A DNA stretch of 57,807 bases from contig JACRLO010000010.1 of NCBI GenBank assembly GCA_016235245.1, forward strand, positions 1 through 57,807, given 5' to 3'. A program made the translations under genes and the position numbers. The stretch is from Nitrospirota bacterium (GTDB lineage Bacteria; Nitrospirota; Thermodesulfovibrionia; Thermodesulfovibrionales; UBA6898). Shown here one piece after another: positions 42,550-50,985 of the stretch (position 1 is the first letter of the stretch; each line of letters starts with the position of its first letter). The notes under the pieces were generated by a model that worked only from the letters and a program-made list of their open reading frames with translations, was not told the origin of the DNA and made no database searches.

Positions 42550-42888
42550 TTAATAGCCTCCTGTTGCCTTCTTTGCAGGAGCAGCAGGCTTCTTCTCTTC
42601 AGCCTTCGGAGCAGCAGCCGGTGCAGGAGCAGCAGCCTTCTTTTCCTCAGCCTTTGCAGGAGCAGCGGCCTTCTTCTCTTCAGCCTTCGGAGCATCTTTC
42701 TTCTCCGCAGCCTTCTTTGCCTTCTTTGCATCCTTCTTGTCAGCTGCCTTGTCGTCAGCCTTCTTTTCCTCAGCCTTTGCAGGAGCAGCGGCCTTCTTCT
42801 CCTCAGCCTTTGTGGCATCTGCAGCAAATGCTGCGGTGACTGCGAATGCGAACATGAGAGCAATGATCAGCGCTAATACTTTCTTCAT
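42550..42888 (-). CDS. Exported Ala/Lys-rich low-complexity protein
   Basis: Exported protein of 112 residues. A signal peptide (1-23, KKVLALIIALMFAFAVTAAFAA) is followed by a mature chain made almost only of A, K, E, D and P, in repeats of the type KAEEKKAAAPA. It is predicted disordered and basic. The ATG at 42888 follows GGAGGTGA, and a strong terminator follows the gene, so it is probably well expressed as a single transcript. Similar Ala/Lys/Pro proteins occur in other bacteria, without known function; a wall, DNA or surface-binding role is only a guess. Confidence 0.8.
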   Translation of the reverse strand: MKKVLALIIALMFAFAVTAAFAADATKAEEKKAAAPAKAEEKKADDKAADKKDAKKAKKAAEKKDAPKAEEKKAAAPAKAEEKKAAAPAPAAAPKAEEKKPAAPAKKATGGY

Positions 42889-42991
42889 ACTTGTGTCACC
42901 TCCTTTCATCGGGAATTATGTCTGAGTTTTTCAGCAACCTGATTACAATCAATTCAGGAGCATACAACTTTTGTGCCATAAAAAATACAAT

Positions 42992-43010
42992 AAAAACTGC
43001 ACGCTGCGCA
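42992..43010 (-). terminator. Rho-independent terminator after mqnA
   Basis: Short stem TGCGC/GTGCA (with one G-T pair) and AGC loop, followed on the minus strand by GTTTTTATTG. It lies 37 nt after the mqnA stop and ends the rtcB-mqnA transcript. Confidence 0.55.
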
Positions 43011-43047
43011 AGTAACTATTTCCGATTTGGGGAAAAACCGTGCTTTT

Positions 43048-43860
43048 TCAGGAAGATATCTCTGCCGGCAGCAGGCCCAGCTCCGTCGCATATTGTCTGA
43101 AGAGAGCAAAACCTTTTTTGTGGGCAGCGCTGAAGGTATAGGAAATGCCTCTCCAGTAGTCGGCCAGCTGTTTTTCCGGAAGGATGCTTCGGAAGGGCGA
43201 TACTGCGGCAATGCCGTCCAGATCACCAAGCGCACGCTGCTGCGCTCCTTCCAGATCGGACACAAACCTTCTGACGAGCGACTCTTTTTCCCTGCGGCTC
43301 TCTTTTCTTAAAAGCCAGAGCGCATACGTGAAGGGAAGTCCGGTATGCTCTGTCCAGAGTTGTCCCAGGTCATAGATATGCAGGTCCGGCCAGTTTGCTG
43401 CCTCGGTGAGTGCGTCATCACCGATCAGGAGATACGCGGCATGAGACCTGATCGCTTTCCCGAGCGGTTCCGCTGTCTGCAGATATCTGCAGGAGAGGCC
43501 ATAAAATTTTCTGAGGGTGATCTGGAGCAATGCAATGGATGTCTCCGACTGTGAGGTCAGGAGGATTGTTTCACCTTCAAGATCCCCGATCGGTTTTTTG
43601 CTGAAGAGCAGCACGCTTCCGACCGGCCCGTTTGAATCGATCGAATGGTTTTCGATGATATCGTACAAGGCAGGGTTCTTCAGGTATTCGATGGAAGAGG
43701 ACGGGCTGATGTCGATACTTCCTTCCCTGAGCATCCGGTTGAGGGCTGAAGGCACGCCCTCGACGAATTCATACGACGAGCAGTCCGCATCTCTTTCAAG
43801 CATATAAAAGATGGGCCAGACATTGGCGTAGGAGATCTTGCCGATTTTAAGTTTCATCAT
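43048..43860 (-). CDS. mqnA: Chorismate dehydratase, futalosine menaquinone pathway
   Basis: Protein of 270 residues. MqnA converts chorismate to 3-enolpyruvoyl-benzoate, the first step of the futalosine route to menaquinone. Features are IGKISYANVWPIFYML, a DISPSSSIEYL ligand loop, GPVGSVLLFSKKP and IGDDALTEA, over a periplasmic-binding-protein-like fold. The start overlaps the rtcB stop (ATGA, with a second ATG three bases on), so the two genes are translationally coupled. No other mqn genes are in the window. Confidence 0.93.
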   Translation of the reverse strand: MMKLKIGKISYANVWPIFYMLERDADCSSYEFVEGVPSALNRMLREGSIDISPSSSIEYLKNPALYDIIENHSIDSNGPVGSVLLFSKKPIGDLEGETILLTSQSETSIALLQITLRKFYGLSCRYLQTAEPLGKAIRSHAAYLLIGDDALTEAANWPDLHIYDLGQLWTEHTGLPFTYALWLLRKESRREKESLVRRFVSDLEGAQQRALGDLDGIAAVSPFRSILPEKQLADYWRGISYTFSAAHKKGFALFRQYATELGLLPAEISS

Positions 43861-45302
43861 CCCTTTACCACTCCCATGGGCCGCAGACGTGCGACCTTTG
43901 TTGATATCCCTGCCTTATGCACCACATCGACAACATTCGAGATATCCTTGTATGCCTCTGACATCTCTTCAGCGAGCGTCTCCCTTCCTGCTGACCGCAC
44001 GATGATGCCTCTGTCTTCCATTTCCCGCCAGATCGCCCGGCCCTTTGCGCGGCGTATTGCCTGGTGGCGGGACATTATCCTGCCTGCGCCGTGGCAGGTC
44101 GAGCCGAAGGTCTCCTGCATCGCCTTTTCGGTGCCTAACAGGACATAGGATGCCCTTCCCATATCGCCGGGGATCAGCACTGGCTGACCGAGATGCCTGT
44201 ATGCCTCAGGCAGTTCAGGATGACCCGGTGGAAACGCCCTCGTAGCTCCTTTCCGGTGCACCATCAGTTTTTTCTTTTTGCCATTGACGATATGCTCTTC
44301 GACCTTTGCGATGTTATGGGCGACATCATACATGAGCTGCATGCCGAGTTCCCTGGGGGAGGACCGCATCTCTTTCATGAACGCTTCCCGCGTCCAGTGC
44401 ATGATGCACTGTCTGTTTGCCCAGGCATAGTTTGCGGCAGCCCGCATGGCCCCGAGATAGTCCCGAGCTTCGGGGCTCGAAACAGGTGCACAGGCGAGCT
44501 CCCTGTCATAGAGCATAATCCGATATTTCTTTGCCGCACGCTCCATAACTTCAAGAAAGTCAGTGCAGACCTGGTGGCCGAACCCGCGGGATCCGGTATG
44601 GATCATGACCGTAACCTGTCCCTCAAAAAGACCGAGCCCATCGGCTGCCTGCTGATCATAGATCTTATCAACATATTGTATTTCGAGAAAATGGTTTCCT
44701 GATCCGAGCGTTCCCTGCTGCGCCTGTCCGCGCTCGTATGCCTTGCCGCTGATCAGGGAAGGGTCAGCGTTATCAATGCAGCCGTGAGATTCGATGCGCT
44801 CAAGATCAGATGCTTCACCGTATCCGTTTTCCACGGCCCATTGCGCGCCTTTGATCAGCACCTGTTTTTCGTCATTCAGGCTGAGGCGTATCTTGCCCTT
44901 TGAACCGACGCCTGAAGGGATCTCCCTGTACAGGACCTCGACGAGGTCCCTGATCCTCGGGAGCACGTCCTGTTTCATCAGGTTGCTCCTGAGGAGTCGG
45001 ACGCCTCAGTTTATGTCGTAGCCGACGCCTCCGGGAGAGATGATGCCATCCTGCAGGTCAAAGGCTGCTACGCCGCCGATCGGGAACCCATACCCGTTAT
45101 GGATGTCAGGCATCGCAAGGGAAGCGCCTACAATGCCGGGAAGCGTGGCAACATTGGCCACCTGCTCGATTGCTGATGTCTCCAGATCCTTTTCAAGTGT
45201 GCGGTCAACATAGACGATGCCCTTTACCTGCATGCCGTCCTTGTATGAGACCGGGACCTCAAGCCTTGTATCGTCAAGCCTTTTCAGTTTTTCAAGTGAC
45301 AT
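43857..45302 (-). CDS. rtcB: RNA ligase RtcB with in-frame TGA at the metal-binding Cys (candidate selenoprotein)
   Basis: RtcB joins RNA 2',3'-cyclic phosphate or 3'-phosphate ends to 5'-OH ends, with GTP and Mn2+, in tRNA splicing and RNA repair. The frame runs from ATG 45302 (AAAGGAG upstream) to 43857 and encodes 481 residues, the usual length. A single TGA at 45006-45008 interrupts it, exactly where the family has its invariant metal-binding cysteine: GGVGYDIN-[TGA]-GVRLL matches GYDINCGVR. All other key residues are present after it: [27 protein letters not shown] and the guanylated-His motif [11 protein letters not shown] infer selenocysteine at residue 99. Otherwise the gene would be two useless fragments of 98 and 373 residues. 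It is coupled to mqnA. Confidence 0.85.
44978..44992 (-). promoter_or_regulatory. Candidate bacterial SECIS stem-loop in rtcB
   Basis: In the mRNA after the TGA, a 5-bp stem UCAGG/CCUGA closes the loop AGCAA. The loop begins 18 nt after the UGA and its second base is G, in line with the general bacterial SECIS rules (short upper stem, G in the first two loop positions, 16-37 nt from UGA). The stem is short, and a competing CUCC/GGAG hairpin exists at the same place. Confidence 0.5.
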
Positions 45303-45417
45303 AAATGCTCCTTTTTATGAAAGCTATATTGTTAAGTATATCGTAAAAGAGGGATAATCAATACAGGGAGCCGAAGAGTCAGGATGGTCCGGTGCCCATA
45401 ATTTGACAAAAAAATCT

Positions 45418-45435
45418 TTTCATGAAAACATGAAA
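45418..45435. promoter_or_regulatory. Inverted repeat upstream of the hybrid kinase gene
   Basis: Perfect 7-bp arms TTTCATG/CATGAAA with an AAAA spacer, 30 nt before the kinase start. A TTGACA box lies at 45403-45408. It could be an operator; the -10 box between them is weak. Confidence 0.35.
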
Positions 45436-45464
45436 TCAGCGCAGAGGGAAGAGCTAGGATACCC

Positions 45465-47960
45465 ATGACAGCAAAGCAATTTTTTGACACGAAGCAGTCC
45501 CTTTCACGGCAGGCTCTGCTGAGGATGGCACTGCGCATCGCCCTGGTCATTGTCATTGCTACCGGGGTGAGTTATTGGCATGTCTACAGCACCTTGCGGT
45601 CCTCAGTCTTCATGAATCTGACAAACTACGTTGATCTGCGCAGCAAGGCAGAGAGCGAGCAATTCCTGCTTGCGGAACGGCAGTCTGTGATGGTGCGCGA
45701 TGAATTTCTGCACCGTCTGCAGGAAATGGGCGATCGTGATCCAAAGGCTGAGTTTGACCGAATCTTCGTACGCGAGTCTGACGGCCTTATACGTGTTCGT
45801 CCGGAGATCAATGACCACCGTCGTCATGCGACCGTATATCTGCGCCATGATGTCCCGATAACACCGGATCTGCGGAGGCGTGTATATCTCGGCTGGCAGC
45901 TTCTCGATCAGTGGGGACCGATGCTGGTGAACCGTTTTTTCAGCGGCTTCATGAATATGCCGGAACAGCTTTCGATCAACTTCTGCCCGTCCGCAGACTG
46001 GGGGAGATCGGCCACGCGCGAGACAGACATTACCACTTACGAAACGTACTGGCGGGCAACAATTGGAAGGAACCCTGAACGACTGCCCTTCTGGACATCA
46101 GTATACTATGACCCCGGGGCTAAAGCCTGGATGCTCTCCCGTGTGACTCCTGGTGACGATAAGGGGCGGTGGGTAGTAACAGGCGGACAGGACGTGGAGG
46201 TAGCTGACCTCATCAGACGGACTGTCTCCAACCATGTCGAGCAGGGCACCTGGAACTTTATTGTTGATGCCCAATCAAACCTGATCGCTCACCCAAACCT
46301 GACAGACCAGATAGAAAAGTCAGGCGGCAACCTGCATGTAAGCACGCTTGGGGATGCTGAATTGGCGGCAATGGTAAGGGCTGTGCTTGACTCGGCTAAG
46401 AATATTGCCTCTACGATCGAGCCGTCCGGCCTGGATGTTTTTCTGGGAGTCTCCCGCATCAAAGGGCCCGAATGGTTCTTTGTCACCGTCTATCCACGGA
46501 AGCTGTTGACCGCTCTGGCCTTCTCGACAGCACGCATCATTTTTGCGATCGGCTTTGCCTCGCTTCTTCTTGAACTTATCATTATGGCGGTCATCCTGCG
46601 CCGCAGGGTTGCGGAGCCGATAGCCCAAACTGTTATCGCGACCGAAAGGATCAGCCGCGGTGATTACACAGTCCGCCTCGATGGCCGGCGCAATGATGAA
46701 CTGGGCCTTCTTGCCGCATCAGTCAACCGGATGGCAGAGACGATTGGTGAGCGTGATGCCGAGCTGATGCGGCAATACAGAGAGCTCCAGGACGCGAAGA
46801 ATATTCAGCAGGAGCAGCAGAGGCTCGAAAGCATTGGCACCCTTGCGGGCGGCATTGCCCATGATTTCAACAATATCCTTGGCGCTATTATTGGCTACAC
46901 GCAGTTCGCCCTCATGAGGGGAAAAGATGATGAGCGCTGGAAGACCGACCTGCAGAATGTGCTTGCCGCATCTGACAGGGCATCGGCGCTGGTACGCCAG
47001 ATCCTGACGTTCAGCCGTAAGCAGCTGCAAGAGAAGGTCCCTCTGCAGCTTTCCCTGATAGTCAAAGAGACCGTGAAACTGCTGCGTGCATCCATCCCAT
47101 CCACTATTGAGATCCAGGAGGAGATCACTTCGGCGGCCACAATTCTGGCCGATATGACCCAAATTCATCAGGTGATCATGAACCTCTGTACCAATGCCTA
47201 TCAGTCGATGGAGCAGGGGCAGGTTGGGGTGCTCAGCATAACTCTTAAAGATATCGATAGCGGGCAGGCCGGGATGGGCGATGATTATCATCTGCCGCAG
47301 GGAAGGTATGCAATGCTTACGGTTAGCGATACCGGCTGCGGTATGGACAGGGAGACGATGTCAAAGATCTTTGATCCTTACTTTACCACTAAGGAGCAGG
47401 GCAGGGGCACCGGCCTGGGTCTGGCGGTGACCCGTGGCATTGTCGAAAGCCATAATGGTCTGATCACGGTGAAGAGTGAACCCGGGCAGGGCACGACCTT
47501 CACGGTTTATCTGCCGATAATTCAGGAACAGGCAGCAACAGAGACGAAAGAAACGGTTAAGCCCGTTCCTGTCCTGATAGGTTATGGGCGGGTTATGGTT
47601 GTGGATGATGAGAGATCTCTGCGTGAGCTGACCTGCCGGTTCCTGACAGATGCCGGTTATGATGCAACAGCCTTTGCCAATGGTTTCGAGGCCTGGCAGG
47701 CGTTGTCTCAGAGCCCTGGCGACTGGGATCTCCTGCTAACCGATCAGACCATGCCTGAAATGACCGGTGATCAACTGGCGATCAGGGCGCTCGAGATCAG
47801 ACCGGACCTGCCGGTTATTCTCTGTTCCGGTTTCAGCTCAAATTTGGAGGTCGATCAGTTAAAAAAGGCCGGAGTGGCCGCCTTTCTGGAGAAACCTATT
47901 GACAGGGACATGCTGCTTACGCAGGTCGCTATGGCGCTGAAGGCAAAAGAAACAGGCTGA
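45465..47960 (+). CDS. Hybrid sensor histidine kinase with large periplasmic sensor
   Basis: Kinase of 831 residues. TM1 is at about 22-42; a large periplasmic sensor (45-348) of Cache-like type contains WTSVYYDPGAKAWMLSRV and TWNFIVDAQSNLIAHP. TM2 is at about 355-378, followed by HAMP (379-432). The phosphoacceptor is H466 in GGIAHDFNNI. ATPase motifs are present (GTGLGLAV). A C-terminal receiver (about 705-825) has VVDDE, phospho-Asp in LLTDQTMPEMTG and EKPID. It lies between rtcB and archease on the opposite strand, so its place is probably accidental. The ligand is unknown. Confidence 0.9.
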   Translation: MTAKQFFDTKQSLSRQALLRMALRIALVIVIATGVSYWHVYSTLRSSVFMNLTNYVDLRSKAESEQFLLAERQSVMVRDEFLHRLQEMGDRDPKAEFDRIFVRESDGLIRVRPEINDHRRHATVYLRHDVPITPDLRRRVYLGWQLLDQWGPMLVNRFFSGFMNMPEQLSINFCPSADWGRSATRETDITTYETYWRATIGRNPERLPFWTSVYYDPGAKAWMLSRVTPGDDKGRWVVTGGQDVEVADLIRRTVSNHVEQGTWNFIVDAQSNLIAHPNLTDQIEKSGGNLHVSTLGDAELAAMVRAVLDSAKNIASTIEPSGLDVFLGVSRIKGPEWFFVTVYPRKLLTALAFSTARIIFAIGFASLLLELIIMAVILRRRVAEPIAQTVIATERISRGDYTVRLDGRRNDELGLLAASVNRMAETIGERDAELMRQYRELQDAKNIQQEQQRLESIGTLAGGIAHDFNNILGAIIGYTQFALMRGKDDERWKTDLQNVLAASDRASALVRQILTFSRKQLQEKVPLQLSLIVKETVKLLRASIPSTIEIQEEITSAATILADMTQIHQVIMNLCTNAYQSMEQGQVGVLSITLKDIDSGQAGMGDDYHLPQGRYAMLTVSDTGCGMDRETMSKIFDPYFTTKEQGRGTGLGLAVTRGIVESHNGLITVKSEPGQGTTFTVYLPIIQEQAATETKETVKPVPVLIGYGRVMVVDDERSLRELTCRFLTDAGYDATAFANGFEAWQALSQSPGDWDLLLTDQTMPEMTGDQLAIRALEIRPDLPVILCSGFSSNLEVDQLKKAGVAAFLEKPIDRDMLLTQVAMALKAKETG

Positions 47961-48026
47961 TCTTGTCCGCTTTTCTGCACTGCATTGCAGTGAGGTTTCT
48001 GTCATTGTCCGGCAGAGTCTGAGCAG

Positions 48027-48443
48027 TTAAATATCGAAAATGACCTCTGCCTCCCAGCGGTCTGTCCTCTTCTCTACCTTCAATTTATGATAGGTTGCTG
48101 CTTTGATCAATAATTTCCCTTCATGCCGGTCAGGGTCAAAGTCTCCTCCCGATAGTGTCGCTGCGACGCTGTTATGATCCAATGCCGTGATGGCAATGCT
48201 CTTTCCGACAAAACCATACGTGTCGAAATGGAATATCAGCTCGTTCAGAAACGAGACAAGGAGCCCTTCCAATGAGCTGCCTTGCGCCGAAACCTCGAGC
48301 GTTTTCGTGTTCTGAAATTCATTGATATTGGTAATAAGGCTGTACATGCCGATACCTGCGTTTGCAAAGAGCTCCGGCAGATCGTTTCCGAATACTCGTA
48401 TGCCTGCATCGCCGGATATGTCCAGGATTTCGAACTGTTTCAT
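48027..48443 (-). CDS. Archease, activator of RtcB
   Basis: Protein of 138 residues matching the archease family from end to end. Marks are the N-terminal DISGDAGIRVFGNDLPELFANAGIGMYSLI, the acidic FDPDRHEG loop and the terminal HKLKVEKRTDRWEAEVIFDI. Archease speeds the guanylation step of RtcB and lets it turn over many times. Conserved metal-binding acids (D11-type, D of FDPDRH and the final D) are present. It lies on the same strand as rtcB, 2.7 kb upstream, beyond a kinase gene on the other strand, so the two are not in one operon but are probably functionally linked. Confidence 0.9.
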   Translation of the reverse strand: MKQFEILDISGDAGIRVFGNDLPELFANAGIGMYSLITNINEFQNTKTLEVSAQGSSLEGLLVSFLNELIFHFDTYGFVGKSIAITALDHNSVAATLSGGDFDPDRHEGKLLIKAATYHKLKVEKRTDRWEAEVIFDI

Positions 48444-48582
48444 TGATCTATAATATTCTCCGGGGAGTAAAATATGTCGTTATACCCTGAACTTTATGCT
48501 ATAAAATATAATAACTACAATTATAAGGTATTTGCCGTAGTCTTTAAGATAATGAGATGTTCATACTGTGTTAAGGGGTGCC

Positions 48583-50928
48583 ATGAAAGACGACGGAAAG
48601 ACAAAAGAAGAGCTTATCCGGGAATTGACAGGACTACGCCGGGAGTTGGACGCGCTGCGGCAGAGCGAGGAGCGATTCTCCTCAATTTTTTCGAACATAG
48701 GCGTCGGTGTGGCGCTCATAAGTCCGCAGATGGAGATCATCTCCCTTAACCCTGTCATGAAACAGTGGTTCCCTCATATCGATGTCAGCAATCAGCCGAT
48801 CTGCTACAAGAACTTTAATTCCCCGCCGGCCGAGGTTATCTGTTCATACTGCCCCACAACCCAGACCCTTCAGGACGGGGAAGTTCATCGGGCTACAACA
48901 GAGACCCCAATGCCGGGTGGATATCGCTCTTTTCTGGTGATGTCCTCGGCTGTTCGTGATGCTGAGGGGAAGATTATCGCAGCTATTGAAGTGGTCGAAG
49001 ACATTACCGAGCGCAAACGTGCCAAGGATGCCTTGCGGTCAAGCGAAACGCTTCTGCAGGCTGTTATCGGCAGCTCTGCTGATATGATATTCGTCAAAGA
49101 CCTCCAGGGGCGGTATCTGCTGATGAACAAGGCATGGTCAGATGTAACCGGCAGGGATTTTAAAGAGATGCGGGGTAAAGATGACTACGCGCTTTTCGTG
49201 CCTGAGGAAGCGGCAAGGGTCATGGCGGATGACAGGAGAATTATCAGTTCGGCCTCGTCTGTTATGTATGAGCATGTGTTGACGTTTGCAGGACAGAAGC
49301 GGATGATGCAGGTCAGAAAAGGGCCTGTGTTTGATGACCAGCACAATGTTGTAGGTGTTTACGGGATCTCGCGCGATATTACGGAGCGCAAAAAAATGGA
49401 GGATGCACTTCGTGACAGTGAGGCAAAATATCGGGAACTGGTCGAAAATGCAAACGTCATTATATTGAGGATGGCGCTTGATGGAACAGTGACGTATTTC
49501 AATGAGTTTGCCGAGCATTTTTTTGGATATTCAGCTGATGAAATCCTCGGCAAGCCTGTGGTCGGCACTATCGTCCCACGGCGGGAATCAGTCACCAATC
49601 GTGATCTCTCTGAAATGATTAATGCGGTATTGTCAGATCCGAAGCGCTATCAAGAGAATGAAAATGAGAACATCACGCGTGATGGCAGAAGGGTCTTTGT
49701 TCACTGGACCAACCGTATTGTATTTGGTTCAGGTGGAGAACCTATAGCAGTTCTCTCGATTGGCCGGGATATTACAGAACGAAGGCATGCTGCTGAGGAG
49801 CGTCTCAAACTCCAGAAACTGGAATCTCTCGGAGTTCTTGCCGGCGGCATAGCCCATGACTTTAACAACCTGCTGCAGGGAGTATTTGGATACATGTCTA
49901 TGGCCCGGCTGAACATCGATCGTAAAGAAAAAGCACTGGCCATGCTTGATCAGGCCGGAAAGGCCCTGGAGATGACAACTAATCTGACCGGTCAGCTTTT
50001 GACTTTTTCTAAGGGCGGCAGGCCGGTAAAAAAGAGAATCATATTGGCTGAGGTTATCGAGAACGCTGCGAAGTTCGCCTTGAGCGGTTCACGGGTTGAT
50101 TACCGGCTGACGGTGGAGAAGGGCTTGTGGGCAGCCGAGGCAGATGAAGGCCAGTTCGGGCAGGTGATCCAGAACATGGTGTTGAATGCGGCAGAAGCAA
50201 TGCCTGAGGGCGGGACGATAGAGATCGCAGCAGACAACATAGAACTTGCCAAAGGGAGTAAGCAGGCAATATCGGACGGTGGACGGTTTGTCAGGATACA
50301 GATCAGAGACACCGGCATTGGGATATCTGAGCTGCATCTATCGAAGATATTTGATCCTTATTTTACGACAAAACAGAAGGGCAGCGGGCTTGGGCTTGCC
50401 TCCTCGTATTCCATAGTAAAGAACCACGGTGGAGTGATAGAAGTAGACTCTGAACAGGGCAAGGGCAGTTGTTTTTCTCTTTATCTGCCTTCCTGTGAGA
50501 CTGAGGAGGAAGCAGAAGCTCAAGCATCGCCCGGCACCGGACGATCACGGCGAATTCTTCTGATGGACGATGAAGAGATTGTGCGGGATGTGGCAAAGGA
50601 GATGTTCGAAGAACTCGGCCATGAAGTGGAAAGTGCTGCTGACGGAGCGGCCGCCCTGGAGAAGTTCTGGCAGGCAAAGGAGGACGGCAGGCCTTTTGAT
50701 ATTGTTATCTTTGATCTGACGATCAAGGGTGGCATGGGCGGCGAGGAGGCTATCAGGATTCTGCGCGAGTCAGATCCAGCGGTGAAGGCAATCGTCTCAA
50801 GCGGCTACGCTGATACCCCGGTGATGTCAGAATTCCGGTCATATGGGTTTGCGGCAGTTCTGAACAAGCCTTACAGAATCGAAGCGCTCGAAGACTGCCT
50901 GAATACTCTGCTTGTAGATTTAGAATAG
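48583..50928 (+). CDS. Soluble PAS-PAS-PAS hybrid histidine kinase
   Basis: Kinase of 781 residues without transmembrane helices. A short coiled coil (KEELIRELTGLRRELDALRQSEERF) precedes three PAS domains (about 30-150, 155-275, 285-410). The first holds a Cys pair region CYKNF...ICSYCP that could bind a metal or act as a redox switch. The H-box is LAGGIAHDFNNLL, with an ATPase GSGLGLAS motif and a C-terminal receiver with VIFDLTIKGGMGG. Start: AAGGGG lies 5 nt before ATG 48583 (GTG 48568 is an alternative). It is followed by another kinase gene after 57 nt. Confidence 0.9.
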   Translation: MKDDGKTKEELIRELTGLRRELDALRQSEERFSSIFSNIGVGVALISPQMEIISLNPVMKQWFPHIDVSNQPICYKNFNSPPAEVICSYCPTTQTLQDGEVHRATTETPMPGGYRSFLVMSSAVRDAEGKIIAAIEVVEDITERKRAKDALRSSETLLQAVIGSSADMIFVKDLQGRYLLMNKAWSDVTGRDFKEMRGKDDYALFVPEEAARVMADDRRIISSASSVMYEHVLTFAGQKRMMQVRKGPVFDDQHNVVGVYGISRDITERKKMEDALRDSEAKYRELVENANVIILRMALDGTVTYFNEFAEHFFGYSADEILGKPVVGTIVPRRESVTNRDLSEMINAVLSDPKRYQENENENITRDGRRVFVHWTNRIVFGSGGEPIAVLSIGRDITERRHAAEERLKLQKLESLGVLAGGIAHDFNNLLQGVFGYMSMARLNIDRKEKALAMLDQAGKALEMTTNLTGQLLTFSKGGRPVKKRIILAEVIENAAKFALSGSRVDYRLTVEKGLWAAEADEGQFGQVIQNMVLNAAEAMPEGGTIEIAADNIELAKGSKQAISDGGRFVRIQIRDTGIGISELHLSKIFDPYFTTKQKGSGLGLASSYSIVKNHGGVIEVDSEQGKGSCFSLYLPSCETEEEAEAQASPGTGRSRRILLMDDEEIVRDVAKEMFEELGHEVESAADGAAALEKFWQAKEDGRPFDIVIFDLTIKGGMGGEEAIRILRESDPAVKAIVSSGYADTPVMSEFRSYGFAAVLNKPYRIEALEDCLNTLLVDLE

Positions 50929-50985
50929 GCCTGCGGAGCTCATCGTGTATCCCGAAGGATGCTTCGTTACCAGAGAAAGCGTTTG

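Noticed and set aside
42550-42840. CRISPR-like or tandem DNA repeat
   Set aside because: The repetition is coding (KAEEKKAAAPA) with irregular unit lengths and no spacers. No true CRISPR array was seen in the window.
43857-44978. A 373-residue RtcB starting at ATG 44978 as a separate gene
   Set aside because: It lacks the N-terminal part with the first metal ligands and has no ribosome site. The upstream 98-residue piece is in the same frame, separated only by the TGA, so a single recoded gene explains both.
45006-45302. rtcB as a plain pseudogene
   Set aside because: Only one stop interrupts 482 codons, and it falls precisely on the metal-ligand Cys codon. The rest is intact, coupled to mqnA, and archease is nearby. 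Not excluded entirely.
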